From Providencia vermicola (GTDB lineage Bacteria; Pseudomonadota; Gammaproteobacteria; Enterobacterales; Enterobacteriaceae), in the NCBI RefSeq assembly GCF_020381325.1, contig NZ_JAGSPI010000004.1, positions 231,588-295,587 of the forward strand: DNA of 64,000 nucleotides, read 5' to 3'. Shown piece by piece: positions 19,856-27,424 of the stretch (position 1 is the first letter of the stretch; each line of letters begins with the position of its first letter). The notes below the pieces were generated by a model that searched no databases, was not told where the DNA came from, and worked only from the letters and a program-made list of their open reading frames with translations. The position numbers were made by a program, and so were the translations under genes.

Positions 19856-20943
19856 TTTTTTACCTTAGTTGGATCTAACACCGTATAAAATGAACCATCC
19901 GCATTATATCTGATACCTTTTCCGCTAGGTAAACGATATTCGAATGCACCGCCACTTAAATCTTTTCGGACTACTTTAGGGTCTTTAAGAATTTCTCGAA
20001 TAAAATTCTCAGCAGCAGCATTTTTTTGCGCTGGATTACCTTTTAATGGTTCAAATACTCCATCAGGTCTAGCGGCATGCTTATCCCATGCACGAGCTGC
20101 CGTAGAAAGTCCTTGTTTATTTATTGGTTTATTTGCTGAGGAAATGAGATCTTCTTCAGAGAAGTTTTTAAATTTACTCTCATTCTGTTGTTGCTGTTGA
20201 TTATATTTATGCTCTTCATCATCTGGCTCAAATCCATTAGGTGTGCCAGTAGCACTACCACCACTAGAGATTCCAAGCGCCTCTTTCTCTTCTGCGGTTA
20301 GCTCTTTTCCAACATTTGGATTTTTTGCTGCTTTATCTAAATCATTTGAGCAGCTCATGCCAAAAGAACAATCAAACGTTTCAGCTAATCCATCGCGAAT
20401 ATTGCCTACTGTATTTTCGATACCTTTCGCAAGGCCATTATTTCCCGCTTGTGTTACTTGCGAGTTTGAACCTGCACGATAAGATAATGTAGGAACACTT
20501 GGCGTGGGGATAACCAATACACTACTTCGAGCTATTCTCAGTTTATTTAATTCATTTATATTAGACTGAATTTCATTCAGTGTATTTTGATGCCGCGCTT
20601 TAAAAGCCAATAAATGATTTCTTGCTTCTATTTCGGCGCGCTGATTAACTGCCTTATAAAATGGCTCTACATTAAAAAAATCAACTCGGGGTATACCCGG
20701 TATTTTACCTGAAAAATTATTAGATAAAATTCTATCTCTATCTTGCTTCGTATTTAATTTTAATGTTGCAGTGATATTTAATTCTGATGAATAGAACTTC
20801 CATTGATAAGTACAAGGGTATTTCTCTGGGTTATTCAAAAACTTCCACTCATAAGATTTTTCAATATTACTCAGTTCCTCCCTTAATATAACAATTTTAT
20901 CTTCGATAATTACTAGATACAACCCGTTAAATTGCAGTCTCAA
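19852..20943 (-). CDS. Orphan polymorphic-toxin cassette (shared arm plus RNase-like tip)
   Basis: 363 codons. Residues about 14-211 are near-identical to residues 101-298 of the full-length toxin at 22031-23650. After a shared NVG triplet the sequence diverges: a linker with LTAEEKEALG (residues 215-224), a Gln/Asn-rich stretch (249-255) and a C-terminal domain (about 265-363). That domain has LSTAARAWDKHAARPDG, GNPAQKNAAAENFI and LPSGKGIRYNADGSFYTVLDP, a pattern of BECR-type RNase tips in CDI/Rhs systems. There is no ATG at the front: only a TTG at 20943 without a good Shine-Dalgarno sequence, and the N-terminal about 100 residues of the full protein are missing. Probably a silent, displaced cassette. 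Confidence 0.7.
   Translation of the reverse strand: MRLQFNGLYLVIIEDKIVILREELSNIEKSYEWKFLNNPEKYPCTYQWKFYSSELNITATLKLNTKQDRDRILSNNFSGKIPGIPRVDFFNVEPFYKAVNQRAEIEARNHLLAFKARHQNTLNEIQSNINELNKLRIARSSVLVIPTPSVPTLSYRAGSNSQVTQAGNNGLAKGIENTVGNIRDGLAETFDCSFGMSCSNDLDKAAKNPNVGKELTAEEKEALGISSGGSATGTPNGFEPDDEEHKYNQQQQQNESKFKNFSEEDLISSANKPINKQGLSTAARAWDKHAARPDGVFEPLKGNPAQKNAAAENFIREILKDPKVVRKDLSGGAFEYRLPSGKGIRYNADGSFYTVLDPTKVKK
20308..20911. repeat. 604-bp direct repeat, copy 1 (orphan cassette arm)
   Basis: Nearly identical to 22751-23354 at a constant offset of 2443 bp; I count about seven mismatches and no indels, with the last 275 bp identical. It encodes the central conserved region shared by both toxin genes. 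Homology stops abruptly at both ends. Confidence 0.95.
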
Positions 20944-20945
20944 AG

Positions 20946-21077
20946 CTAATCTTTAACGACTTTAATTTCTTTATCAACTATCCGCCCAAAGCTTTCACTT
21001 TGTGAAATTACTGTGATGGTTTTCTGTATTAATTCATCAATACTAACTTGAAGCTGTTCAGGAATTAAGCATTCCAT
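20946..21077 (-). CDS. Small 43-aa ORF at cassette boundary (remnant or tiny gene)
   Basis: ATG at 21077, stop TAG at 20946. The product MECLIPEQLQVSIDELIQK...IVDKEIKVVKD is hydrophilic with no recognised domain. AGAGGG lies 12 nt upstream of the ATG, rather far. It begins 24 bp after the DUF596 gene. The same DNA in degenerate form occurs at 19387-19508 with the frame broken, so this may be the end of a decayed gene. Confidence 0.35.
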   Translation of the reverse strand: MECLIPEQLQVSIDELIQKTITVISQSESFGRIVDKEIKVVKD

Positions 21078-21088
21078 AGATAGAATCT
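20954..21088. repeat. Cassette-boundary repeat, copy b
   Basis: About 135 bp related to 19387-19508. It lies between the DUF596 gene and the orphan toxin cassette and contains most of the 43-aa ORF. Confidence 0.7.
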
Positions 21089-21101
21089 TCCCTCTATAGT
21101 T

Positions 21102-21467
21102 CTAAGTCCATTCTAATGCCCCATCGTTAAGTATCCAAACAGCCCCGCCAGGGCATCCTTCATCAAAAAACCAAAACTGATCAATTAATTGCTCTTCTGT
21201 TTCTGGAAATGCAGTGTAGAAGCACTGTAATTGTTCATCTATTGAACCACTTAAAAATTTACCGTTCTTAGCTAATTTTAACTTTCCATCACGTAATAAC
21301 TTGTCTAAAAACCAAAAGAATATTTGCTTCCTTTCCTGAAAGGAAAAATTATCATACGTGGCATAGAGTGAAGGAAGCATATCTGGCGTGATATACGCCC
21401 ATAACCCATCAAGGGCTTGGGTTTCAGCGAATTCAATAATAGTTTTATATTCAATATTTGATATCAT
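21102..21467 (-). CDS. DUF596-domain protein, orphan immunity-like
   Basis: 121 aa. The layout fits the DUF596 family: MISNIEYKTIIEFAETQALDGLWAYITPD at the N terminus, FWFLDKLLRDGKLKLAKNGKFL in the middle and FFDEGCPGGAVWILNDGALEWT at the C terminus. These proteins are often found directly after toxin tips and are presumed immunity proteins. Here the ATG lies 8 nt after the stop of a 20-codon toxin-like fragment, suggesting that its partner toxin has been almost completely deleted. Confidence 0.7.
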   Translation of the reverse strand: MISNIEYKTIIEFAETQALDGLWAYITPDMLPSLYATYDNFSFQERKQIFFWFLDKLLRDGKLKLAKNGKFLSGSIDEQLQCFYTAFPETEEQLIDQFWFFDEGCPGGAVWILNDGALEWT

Positions 21468-21475
21468 CTTATTTG

Positions 21476-21538
21476 TTACTTAAACTTGATCTCTGCATTT
21501 TTTCCAAGGCCGTTCTCTACTTGGCGTAAAGTTGGATT
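21476..21538 (-). pseudogene. C-terminal remnant of a toxin tip (partner of the DUF596 gene)
   Basis: Reads NPTLRQVENGLGKNAEIKFK followed by TAA, ending 8 nt before the DUF596 start codon. The position (immediately upstream of an immunity gene) and the basic Lys-rich end suggest the last 20 residues of a deleted toxin. It has no start codon. Confidence 0.55.
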
Positions 21539-21551
21539 ATTTCTTATTTAT

Positions 21552-21627
21552 TTCAAACTACCTTAGGATCTTTAAAGATTTCTCGGATGAAATTCTCGGC
21601 AGTAGCATTTTTTTGTGCTGGATTACC
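21552..21627 (-). pseudogene. Internal fragment of an RNase-type toxin tip
   Basis: 76 bp aligning without gaps to 19965-20040 inside the orphan toxin, with roughly 11 mismatches. It encodes GNPAQKNATAENFIREIF then KDPKVV and runs into TGA. It derives from a toxin related to, but not a recent copy of, the orphan tip. Confidence 0.75.
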
Positions 21628-21660
21628 CCGCAGTCCGAGGGAGAGTAAAACTATTAACAG

Positions 21661-21685
21661 AGATCCCAGCACAGAACTGGGATCT
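21661..21685. repeat. Cassette-end hairpin (GATCCCA type), copy 2
   Basis: 9-bp stem AGATCCCAG / CTGGGATCT with a 7-nt loop, 8 bp after the stop of the immunity gene at 21693. It shares its core with the hairpin at 19575-19598. Confidence 0.65.
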
Positions 21686-21692
21686 TTTGTCA

Positions 21693-22016
21693 CTAAAAAT
21701 CAGACCACTCTGCGTAGCTAATATCATCTTCGGTTAATTCAGTAAAACCATCTTGACTTAGCATTTTATTAAAATAAAGGATCGTATCTTCTAATGCCTC
21801 CTCAATAGTATCTCCATACCCAATAGCACATTCAGGAGAACCATCAAATTTTCTTTTTATTGCTAAGTCAGTCATTCCAGTGAAATTTCCAGATTGGCTT
21901 TCATAGATTTTCACCTTCATTTTAGAATAAGGTAAAATAGGGATCATAGTAATCGTAAATTCAGCAACTGTTTTTTTTATCCTACCAACATTCGTAATAT
22001 GTAAATCATGCCACAT
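21693..22016 (-). CDS. Immunity protein for the full-length toxin (predicted)
   Basis: 107 aa, no signal peptide. N-terminal beta-rich half (DLHITNVGRIKKTVAEFTITMIPILPYSKMKVKIYES), then ECAIGYGDTIEEALEDTILYFNKML and an acidic end (LTEDDISYAEWSDF). It starts 14 bp after the toxin stop on the same strand, the expected position for cognate immunity. I do not recognise the family with confidence. Confidence 0.65.
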   Translation of the reverse strand: MWHDLHITNVGRIKKTVAEFTITMIPILPYSKMKVKIYESQSGNFTGMTDLAIKRKFDGSPECAIGYGDTIEEALEDTILYFNKMLSQDGFTELTEDDISYAEWSDF

Positions 22017-22030
22017 AATGTATTCACCTT

Positions 22031-23650
22031 TTATTGTTTTCCAAACGATATTATCTTTCCATCAGTTGTTTTATCTAGATATTTCCCGTTTTTATAATAA
22101 CGAGTTACATTATCAGTCTCACCCCTTATTTTAGCGGTTCGAGCACCTTTTAAATTTTCAGCGAATCCTCCCGCTTTCCTTTTATATTCCGCAACACTAT
22201 CTGCTCCAACGTCTTTTCCATGCTTTTCATAATGTTTTTGTAACGACTCTTCAGGTGAATTAAAACTACCTTGATGCCATTCATCCTTAATTTTGTTCTT
22301 ATTCTTAGATAAATAGGCAATATCTTCTATTGTAATCTGATTAGGAAGTGGTGTTATATGCGTATTATCAATACGTTCAGGAATTTGTTCTCCACCAGTG
22401 TCAGTCCGTCCTTGTTCAGGAATTTGGTTACCGCCAGTATGAGGTTTAACATCTATTCGGTCACCCCATGTTTGAGTCCCAAACATCCCCCGAGCCATGC
22501 CTTTTCCACTGATAATTTGTTCATCAATATAAGCAATTTGCAGTGGGGATAGCCCTTTTATTGCGTCAGTATCGCCTTTTCTTGCGGCTATTCCTGCATT
22601 TATCGCTTCTGCGATTTGGTCTCGCGTTAAACCAAAATTAACACCTAACTTAGCGATATCGTTCTGGCAACCGCTACTTTTAACGCATTCGCTATAGCCT
22701 TTTTCTACCCCCTCTACGACGGCTGTTTTGGCTGCACTTAATGAATTATTCCCAACATTTGTTTTTTTTGCTGCTTTATCTAAATCATTTGAGCAGCTCA
22801 TGCCAAAAGAGCAATCAAACGTTTCAGCTAAACCATCGCGAATATTGCCTACTGTATTTTCGATACCTTTCGCAAGGCCACTATTTCCCGCTTGTGTTAC
22901 TTGCGAGTTTGAACCTGCACGATAAGATAATGTAGGAACACTTGGCGTGGGGATAACCAATACACTACTTCGAGCTATTCTCAGTTTATTTAATTCATTT
23001 ATATTAGACTGAATTTCATTCAGTGTATTTTGATGCCGCGTTTTAAAAGCCAATAAATGATTTCTTGCTTCTATTTCGACGCGCTGATTAACTGCCTTAT
23101 AAAATGGCTCTACATTAAAAAAATCAACTCGGGGTATACCCGGTATTTTACCTGAAAAATTATTAGATAAAATTCTATCTCTATCTTGCTTCGTATTTAA
23201 TTTTAATGTTGCAGTGATATTTAATTCTGATGAATAGAACTTCCATTGATAAGTACAAGGGTATTTCTCTGGGTTATTCAAAAACTTCCACTCATAAGAT
23301 TTTTCAATATTACTCAGTTCCTCCCTTAATATAACAATTTTATCTTCGATAATTTCTTGTGGTGATTTTTTCGGTTCATTTTTTAAAACGGGCAACTCTG
23401 GTGGTGGCTGTACCTGCTCCTGATAATCATGAAACTCCTTTTGAGGAGGCTCTTTATTAAAGCTATCATGGTAATAATCAACTTCTTTTAACCTATCATA
23501 AATATCAGTGATCCATGTGTTTTTATGCATCTCCTCATATTGATCATCAGAAACATTATTCATTTCATTTTGAAAATAACGGCTAAAGCTACTGGGTGGG
23601 GTGTGACTTCCTATTACTGTCATTGAATCTATATGACTCATATCTGCCAT
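22031..23650 (-). CDS. Full-length polymorphic toxin with C-terminal RNase-like tip
   Basis: 539 aa. Residues 1-98: unique N terminus (DSMTVIGSHTPPSSF, Pro/Glu-rich linker 80-97), no signal peptide, PAAR, Rhs or haemagglutinin motif seen. Residues 99-299: central region shared with the orphan cassette, with a helical stretch (188-226), a Pro-rich segment (233-241) and the Cys pair DCSFGMSC. Residues 300-455: linker with ECVKSSGCQNDIAKLGVNFGLT, LSPLQIAYID and a TGG.QIPE repeat. Residues about 460-539: tip SPEESLQKHYEKHGKDVGA...YYKNGKYLDKTTDGKIISFG, a pattern I associate with CDI/Rhs RNase (BECR-like) toxins. ATG after AAGGAA. The delivery route is unknown. Confidence 0.75.
   Translation of the reverse strand: MADMSHIDSMTVIGSHTPPSSFSRYFQNEMNNVSDDQYEEMHKNTWITDIYDRLKEVDYYHDSFNKEPPQKEFHDYQEQVQPPPELPVLKNEPKKSPQEIIEDKIVILREELSNIEKSYEWKFLNNPEKYPCTYQWKFYSSELNITATLKLNTKQDRDRILSNNFSGKIPGIPRVDFFNVEPFYKAVNQRVEIEARNHLLAFKTRHQNTLNEIQSNINELNKLRIARSSVLVIPTPSVPTLSYRAGSNSQVTQAGNSGLAKGIENTVGNIRDGLAETFDCSFGMSCSNDLDKAAKKTNVGNNSLSAAKTAVVEGVEKGYSECVKSSGCQNDIAKLGVNFGLTRDQIAEAINAGIAARKGDTDAIKGLSPLQIAYIDEQIISGKGMARGMFGTQTWGDRIDVKPHTGGNQIPEQGRTDTGGEQIPERIDNTHITPLPNQITIEDIAYLSKNKNKIKDEWHQGSFNSPEESLQKHYEKHGKDVGADSVAEYKRKAGGFAENLKGARTAKIRGETDNVTRYYKNGKYLDKTTDGKIISFGKQ
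22751..23354. repeat. 604-bp direct repeat, copy 2 (full-length toxin)
   Basis: Partner of 20308-20911. It lies inside the full-length toxin gene and encodes its central conserved region. The repeat edge on the tip side falls at the NVG codons, where the two proteins diverge. Confidence 0.95.
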
Positions 23651-23827
23651 AATCTAATTTCCTTATTAGCGATTAAATAACTCAATAAGGAAAATAAGAT
23701 TTTAATTTTTTATAGTCAACTAAGTGATACCATTCTAATAATACGAAATTTCAGAATTAAATAATTATATTTAAAATAAGCATTATTGAATTAAATAAAA
23801 TATTGTTTTTTATTTTTAGACAGATAC

Positions 23828-23857
23828 AAAAAAGCCAACGTGTTTCCACATTGGCTT
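23828..23857 (-). terminator. Intrinsic terminator of lpd
   Basis: 11-bp stem AAGCCAACGTG / CACATTGGCTT (one C-A mismatch) with a 4-nt loop, followed on the minus strand by a U run. It lies 63 bp past the lpd stop. Confidence 0.85.
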
Positions 23858-23871
23858 CAATTCGCTTTGGC

Positions 23872-23902
23872 GATAAACAGTATACTAGAGATACTGTTTA
23901 TC
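23872..23902. repeat. 12-bp inverted repeat between lpd stop and its terminator
   Basis: Perfect palindrome arms GATAAACAGTAT / ATACTGTTTATC around a 7-nt loop. There is no U tract. It could be an RNA-stability hairpin in the lpd 3'UTR or a protein site. Confidence 0.6.
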
Positions 23903-23919
23903 TGTACGATTAAAGAAAA

Positions 23920-25347
23920 TTACTTTTTCTTTTTCGCTTTAGCGTTTGGTAAGTCAGTGATGCTACCTTCGTAGATCTCTGCAGCCATACCAATTGATTC
24001 GTACAGTGTTGGGTGAGCATGGATAGTTAATGCTAAATCTTCTGCATCACAACCCATTTCGATTGCTAGACCGATTTCGCCCAGTAATTCGCCACCGTTC
24101 ACACCGACAACCGCACCACCGATAACACGGTTAGATTGCTTGTCAAAAATCAGCTTAGTCATACCTTCTGAGCAGTCAGATGCAATTGCACGACCTGATG
24201 CAGCCCATGGGAAAGTTGCCACTTCGTAGCTGATGTTTTGCTCTTTCGCTTCTTTCTCAGTTAAACCAACCCAAGCAACTTCTGGCTCAGTATAAGCGAT
24301 AGATGGAATAACTTTCGGGTCAAAGTAGTGTTTCAGACCAGAGATAACCTCTGCCGCAACGTGACCTTCGTGAACACCTTTGTGAGCCAACATTGGTTGA
24401 CCAACGATGTCACCGATAGCAAAGATGTGCGGAACGTTAGTGCGCATTTGTTTATCCACGTGGATAAAGCCGCGATCATCAACTTCAACGCCAGCTTTGC
24501 CTGCATCTAAGTTTTTACCGTTAGGAACACGGCCAATAGCCACTAACACAGCATCATAACGTTGTGGTTCTGCGGAAGCTTTTTTACCTTCCATAGACAC
24601 ATAAATACCGTCTTCTTTCGCTTCAACTGCAGTAACTTTCGTTTCTAACAGCAGGTTGAATTTTTTGCTGATTTGTTTGGTGAATACTTTAACCACATCT
24701 TTGTCAGCCGCAGGGATGACTTGGTCAAACATTTCAACCACATCGATTTGAGAACCCAGTGCATGATACACAGTTCCCATTTCTAAACCGATGATACCAC
24801 CGCCCATAACCAGAAGACGCTCTGGAACTTCTTTCAGTTCTAACGCATCGGTTGAATCCCAAATACGTGGGTCTTCATGAGGAATGAATGGTAATTGAAT
24901 TGGACGTGAACCCGCTGCAATGATTGCGTTATCGAAATTGATAGTCGTGCTACCGTTTTCGCCTTCAACAACCAGTGTATTTGCACCTGTAAATTTACCC
25001 AGACCGTTAACGACGGTCACTTTACGGCCTTTCGCCATACCAGCCAAGCCACCCGTCAGCTGATTAATGACTTTTTCTTTCCATAAACGAACTTTAGAGA
25101 TATCGGTTTTTGGCTCACCAAATACGATACCGTGCTCTGCTAATGCTTTCGCTTCTTCGATCACTTTTGCAACATGCAATAAAGCTTTTGAAGGGATACA
25201 ACCCACGTTTAAACAAACACCACCAAGGGTTGAATAACGTTCAACTAAAACAGTTTCTAAACCTAAGTCAGCGCAACGGAAAGCCGCAGAATAACCTGCA
25301 GGGCCTGCACCAAGCACAACGACTTGGGCTTTAATTTCAGTACTCAT
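23920..25347 (-). CDS. lpd: Dihydrolipoyl dehydrogenase (E3)
   Basis: FAD enzyme that reoxidises lipoyl groups for pyruvate and 2-oxoglutarate dehydrogenases and the glycine cleavage system. 475 aa. Motifs: VVLGAGPAGYSAAFRCADLG, the redox disulfide GGVCLNVGCIPSK near residue 45, VMGGGIIGLEMG for NAD binding near 182, and the C-terminal HAHPTLYESIG with the catalytic His. The second of two tandem ATGs (25347) has proper spacing from AGAGG and matches E. coli. A terminator between aceF and lpd suggests that it also has its own promoter. Confidence 0.98.
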   Translation of the reverse strand: MSTEIKAQVVVLGAGPAGYSAAFRCADLGLETVLVERYSTLGGVCLNVGCIPSKALLHVAKVIEEAKALAEHGIVFGEPKTDISKVRLWKEKVINQLTGGLAGMAKGRKVTVVNGLGKFTGANTLVVEGENGSTTINFDNAIIAAGSRPIQLPFIPHEDPRIWDSTDALELKEVPERLLVMGGGIIGLEMGTVYHALGSQIDVVEMFDQVIPAADKDVVKVFTKQISKKFNLLLETKVTAVEAKEDGIYVSMEGKKASAEPQRYDAVLVAIGRVPNGKNLDAGKAGVEVDDRGFIHVDKQMRTNVPHIFAIGDIVGQPMLAHKGVHEGHVAAEVISGLKHYFDPKVIPSIAYTEPEVAWVGLTEKEAKEQNISYEVATFPWAASGRAIASDCSEGMTKLIFDKQSNRVIGGAVVGVNGGELLGEIGLAIEMGCDAEDLALTIHAHPTLYESIGMAAEIYEGSITDLPNAKAKKKK

Positions 25348-25514
25348 CATGACCTCTTTTTGTTTTGTCCAGCGGTACTGCTGAATAAACGATCTTCCAC
25401 TGGAAAAGTACACACCGAGAGCAGTTTACAGAATTGTTAACACCCTGAAAAGGCTCATTTCGTGATGTAACTCCCAACCTTTCGTAGCAGCAGCAAAAAA
25501 TTCTGCCTCAGCCT

Positions 25515-25545
25515 AAATAAAACAGACCGGCCTATCAGCCGGTCT
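25515..25545 (-). terminator. Terminator between aceF and lpd
   Basis: 8-bp GC-rich stem AGACCGGC / GCCGGTCT with a 6-nt loop and a following GUUUUAUUU on the minus strand, starting 7 bp past the aceF stop. It would uncouple lpd from aceEF in part. Confidence 0.85.
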
Positions 25546-25551
25546 TATTAT

Positions 25552-27411
25552 TTACATCACTAAACGGCGAATATCGCTCATTAATTGCCCTACTAGGGTG
25601 ATGAAGCGTGCTCCATCAGCCCCATCGATGACACGGTGGTCAAAGGACAGTGACATAGGCAGGATCAGGCGAGGAACAAACTCGCTACCGTTCCAAACAG
25701 GTTTCATTGAAGAACGTGACAGCCCCATAATAGCCACTTCTGGTGCGTTCACGATTGGTGCAAAACCAGTTGTACCGATACCACCAAGGCTAGAGATGGT
25801 GAAACATCCGCCTTGCATATCAGCCGCAGTCAGTTTACCTGCACGCGCTTTCTTAGAAACTTCCATCAGTTCACGAGATAACTCTAAAATGCCTTTTTTG
25901 TTAACGTCTTTAAAGACAGGAACAACTAAGCCATTTGGTGTATCAACCGCGATACCGATATTGATATATTTTTTCAAGAACAGACGCTGTGCATCTTCAG
26001 AAATCGAGCTGTTAAAGCGCGGCATTTCTTCCAGAGCGCGGGCAACCGCTTTCATGACAAAAACTAATGGCGTGATTTTCACGTCCAGTTTTTTCTTCTC
26101 TGCTTCTTTATTCTGTTGCTTACGGAATTCTTCAACTTCAGTGGTATCCACTTCTTCCATCAGCGTAACGTGTGGGATCATCACCCAGTTACGGCTCAGG
26201 TTTGCACCAGAGATTTTTTGGATACGACCCAGTTCGACTTCTTCAACTTCACCAAACTTGCTGTAATCCACTTTCGGCCATGGCAACATACCTGGTAAAC
26301 CACCACCTGCCGCAGCTGGAGATTCAGCGCGTTTGACTGCATCTTTCACGTAAGCTTGAACGTCTTCACGCAGGATACGGCCTTTACGACCAGTGCCTTT
26401 TACTTTCGCTAAGTTAACACCGAACTCACGCGCTAAGCGGCGAATAACCGGTGTTGCGTGGATGTATGCGTCGTTCTCAACAAATTCATTTTTGCTATCA
26501 GCTGCTTTTGCAGGTGCAGGTGCAGGTGCAGGTGCAGCTGGAGCTGGAGCTGGTGCAGCAGGTGCCGCTGCTTGAGCAACTGGTGCGGCACCGGCAACTT
26601 CAAAGGTCATGATCAGCGAGCCAGTTTTGACTTTGTCACCTGTCGCAATCTTGATTTCTTTAACGGTTCCAGCAAATGGTGCAGGAACTTCCATTGATGC
26701 TTTATCGCCTTCAACCGTAATGATTGATTGCTCAGCAGAAACGGTATCACCCACTTTAACCATCACTTCGGTAACTTCAACTTCATCACCGCCGATATCT
26801 GGCACGTTAACGTCTTTAATTGCAGAGGCTGCTGGAGCCGCTGGTGCTGCTTGAGCAACTGGAGCAGCGGCTGGCGCTGAGCCTGCGACTTCAAAGACCA
26901 TGATCAGCGAGCCCGTTTTCACTTTATCGCCTGTCGCAATCTTGATTTCTTTAACAGTTCCAGCAAATGGTGCAGGGACTTCCATTGATGCTTTATCGCC
27001 CTCAACGGTAATTAAAGATTGCTCCGCAGTCACGGTATCGCCAACTTTAACCATGATTTCAGTAACTTCAACTTCATCGCCACCGATATCAGGTACAGCA
27101 ACGTCTTTTGACGCTGCGGCGCTTGGTGCTGCCGCTGGGGCTGCTGGCGCTTGTGCTGGAGCGGGTGCTGCTGCACCCGCTTCTGCTTCAAAGACCATGA
27201 TCAGCGAACCAGTTTTCACTTTGTCGCCTGTCGCAATTTTAATTTCTTTTACCACACCCGCTTGTGGTGATGGGACTTCCATAGAAGCTTTATCACCTTC
27301 AACGGTAATGAGCGATTGCTCTGCTTCTACTTTGTCACCAACTTTAACCATCACTTCGGTGACTTCAACTTCATCAGCACCGATATCTGGCACTTGGATT
27401 TCAATAGACAT
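25552..27411 (-). CDS. aceF: Pyruvate dehydrogenase E2, dihydrolipoyl acetyltransferase
   Basis: Core of the pyruvate dehydrogenase complex. 619 aa: three tandem lipoyl domains (about 1-76, 102-176, 199-272) with lipoyl lysines in [10 protein letters not shown] at K41, K140 and K237; Ala/Pro-rich linkers; an E3/E1-binding domain ([23 protein letters not shown], about 319-355); and a catalytic domain ending with the [13 protein letters not shown] active-site motif. The lipoyl modules are also repeated at DNA level. It lies 13 bp downstream of aceE in the same operon. Confidence 0.98.
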   Translation of the reverse strand: MSIEIQVPDIGADEVEVTEVMVKVGDKVEAEQSLITVEGDKASMEVPSPQAGVVKEIKIATGDKVKTGSLIMVFEAEAGAAAPAPAQAPAAPAAAPSAAASKDVAVPDIGGDEVEVTEIMVKVGDTVTAEQSLITVEGDKASMEVPAPFAGTVKEIKIATGDKVKTGSLIMVFEVAGSAPAAAPVAQAAPAAPAASAIKDVNVPDIGGDEVEVTEVMVKVGDTVSAEQSIITVEGDKASMEVPAPFAGTVKEIKIATGDKVKTGSLIMTFEVAGAAPVAQAAAPAAPAPAPAAPAPAPAPAKAADSKNEFVENDAYIHATPVIRRLAREFGVNLAKVKGTGRKGRILREDVQAYVKDAVKRAESPAAAGGGLPGMLPWPKVDYSKFGEVEEVELGRIQKISGANLSRNWVMIPHVTLMEEVDTTEVEEFRKQQNKEAEKKKLDVKITPLVFVMKAVARALEEMPRFNSSISEDAQRLFLKKYINIGIAVDTPNGLVVPVFKDVNKKGILELSRELMEVSKKARAGKLTAADMQGGCFTISSLGGIGTTGFAPIVNAPEVAIMGLSRSSMKPVWNGSEFVPRLILPMSLSFDHRVIDGADGARFITLVGQLMSDIRRLVM

Positions 27412-27424
27412 TGATATTTACCTC

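Noticed and set aside
26590-27411. Tandem DNA repeats in aceF as a possible unusual repeat array
   Set aside because: They are the three ordinary lipoyl domains of enterobacterial AceF.
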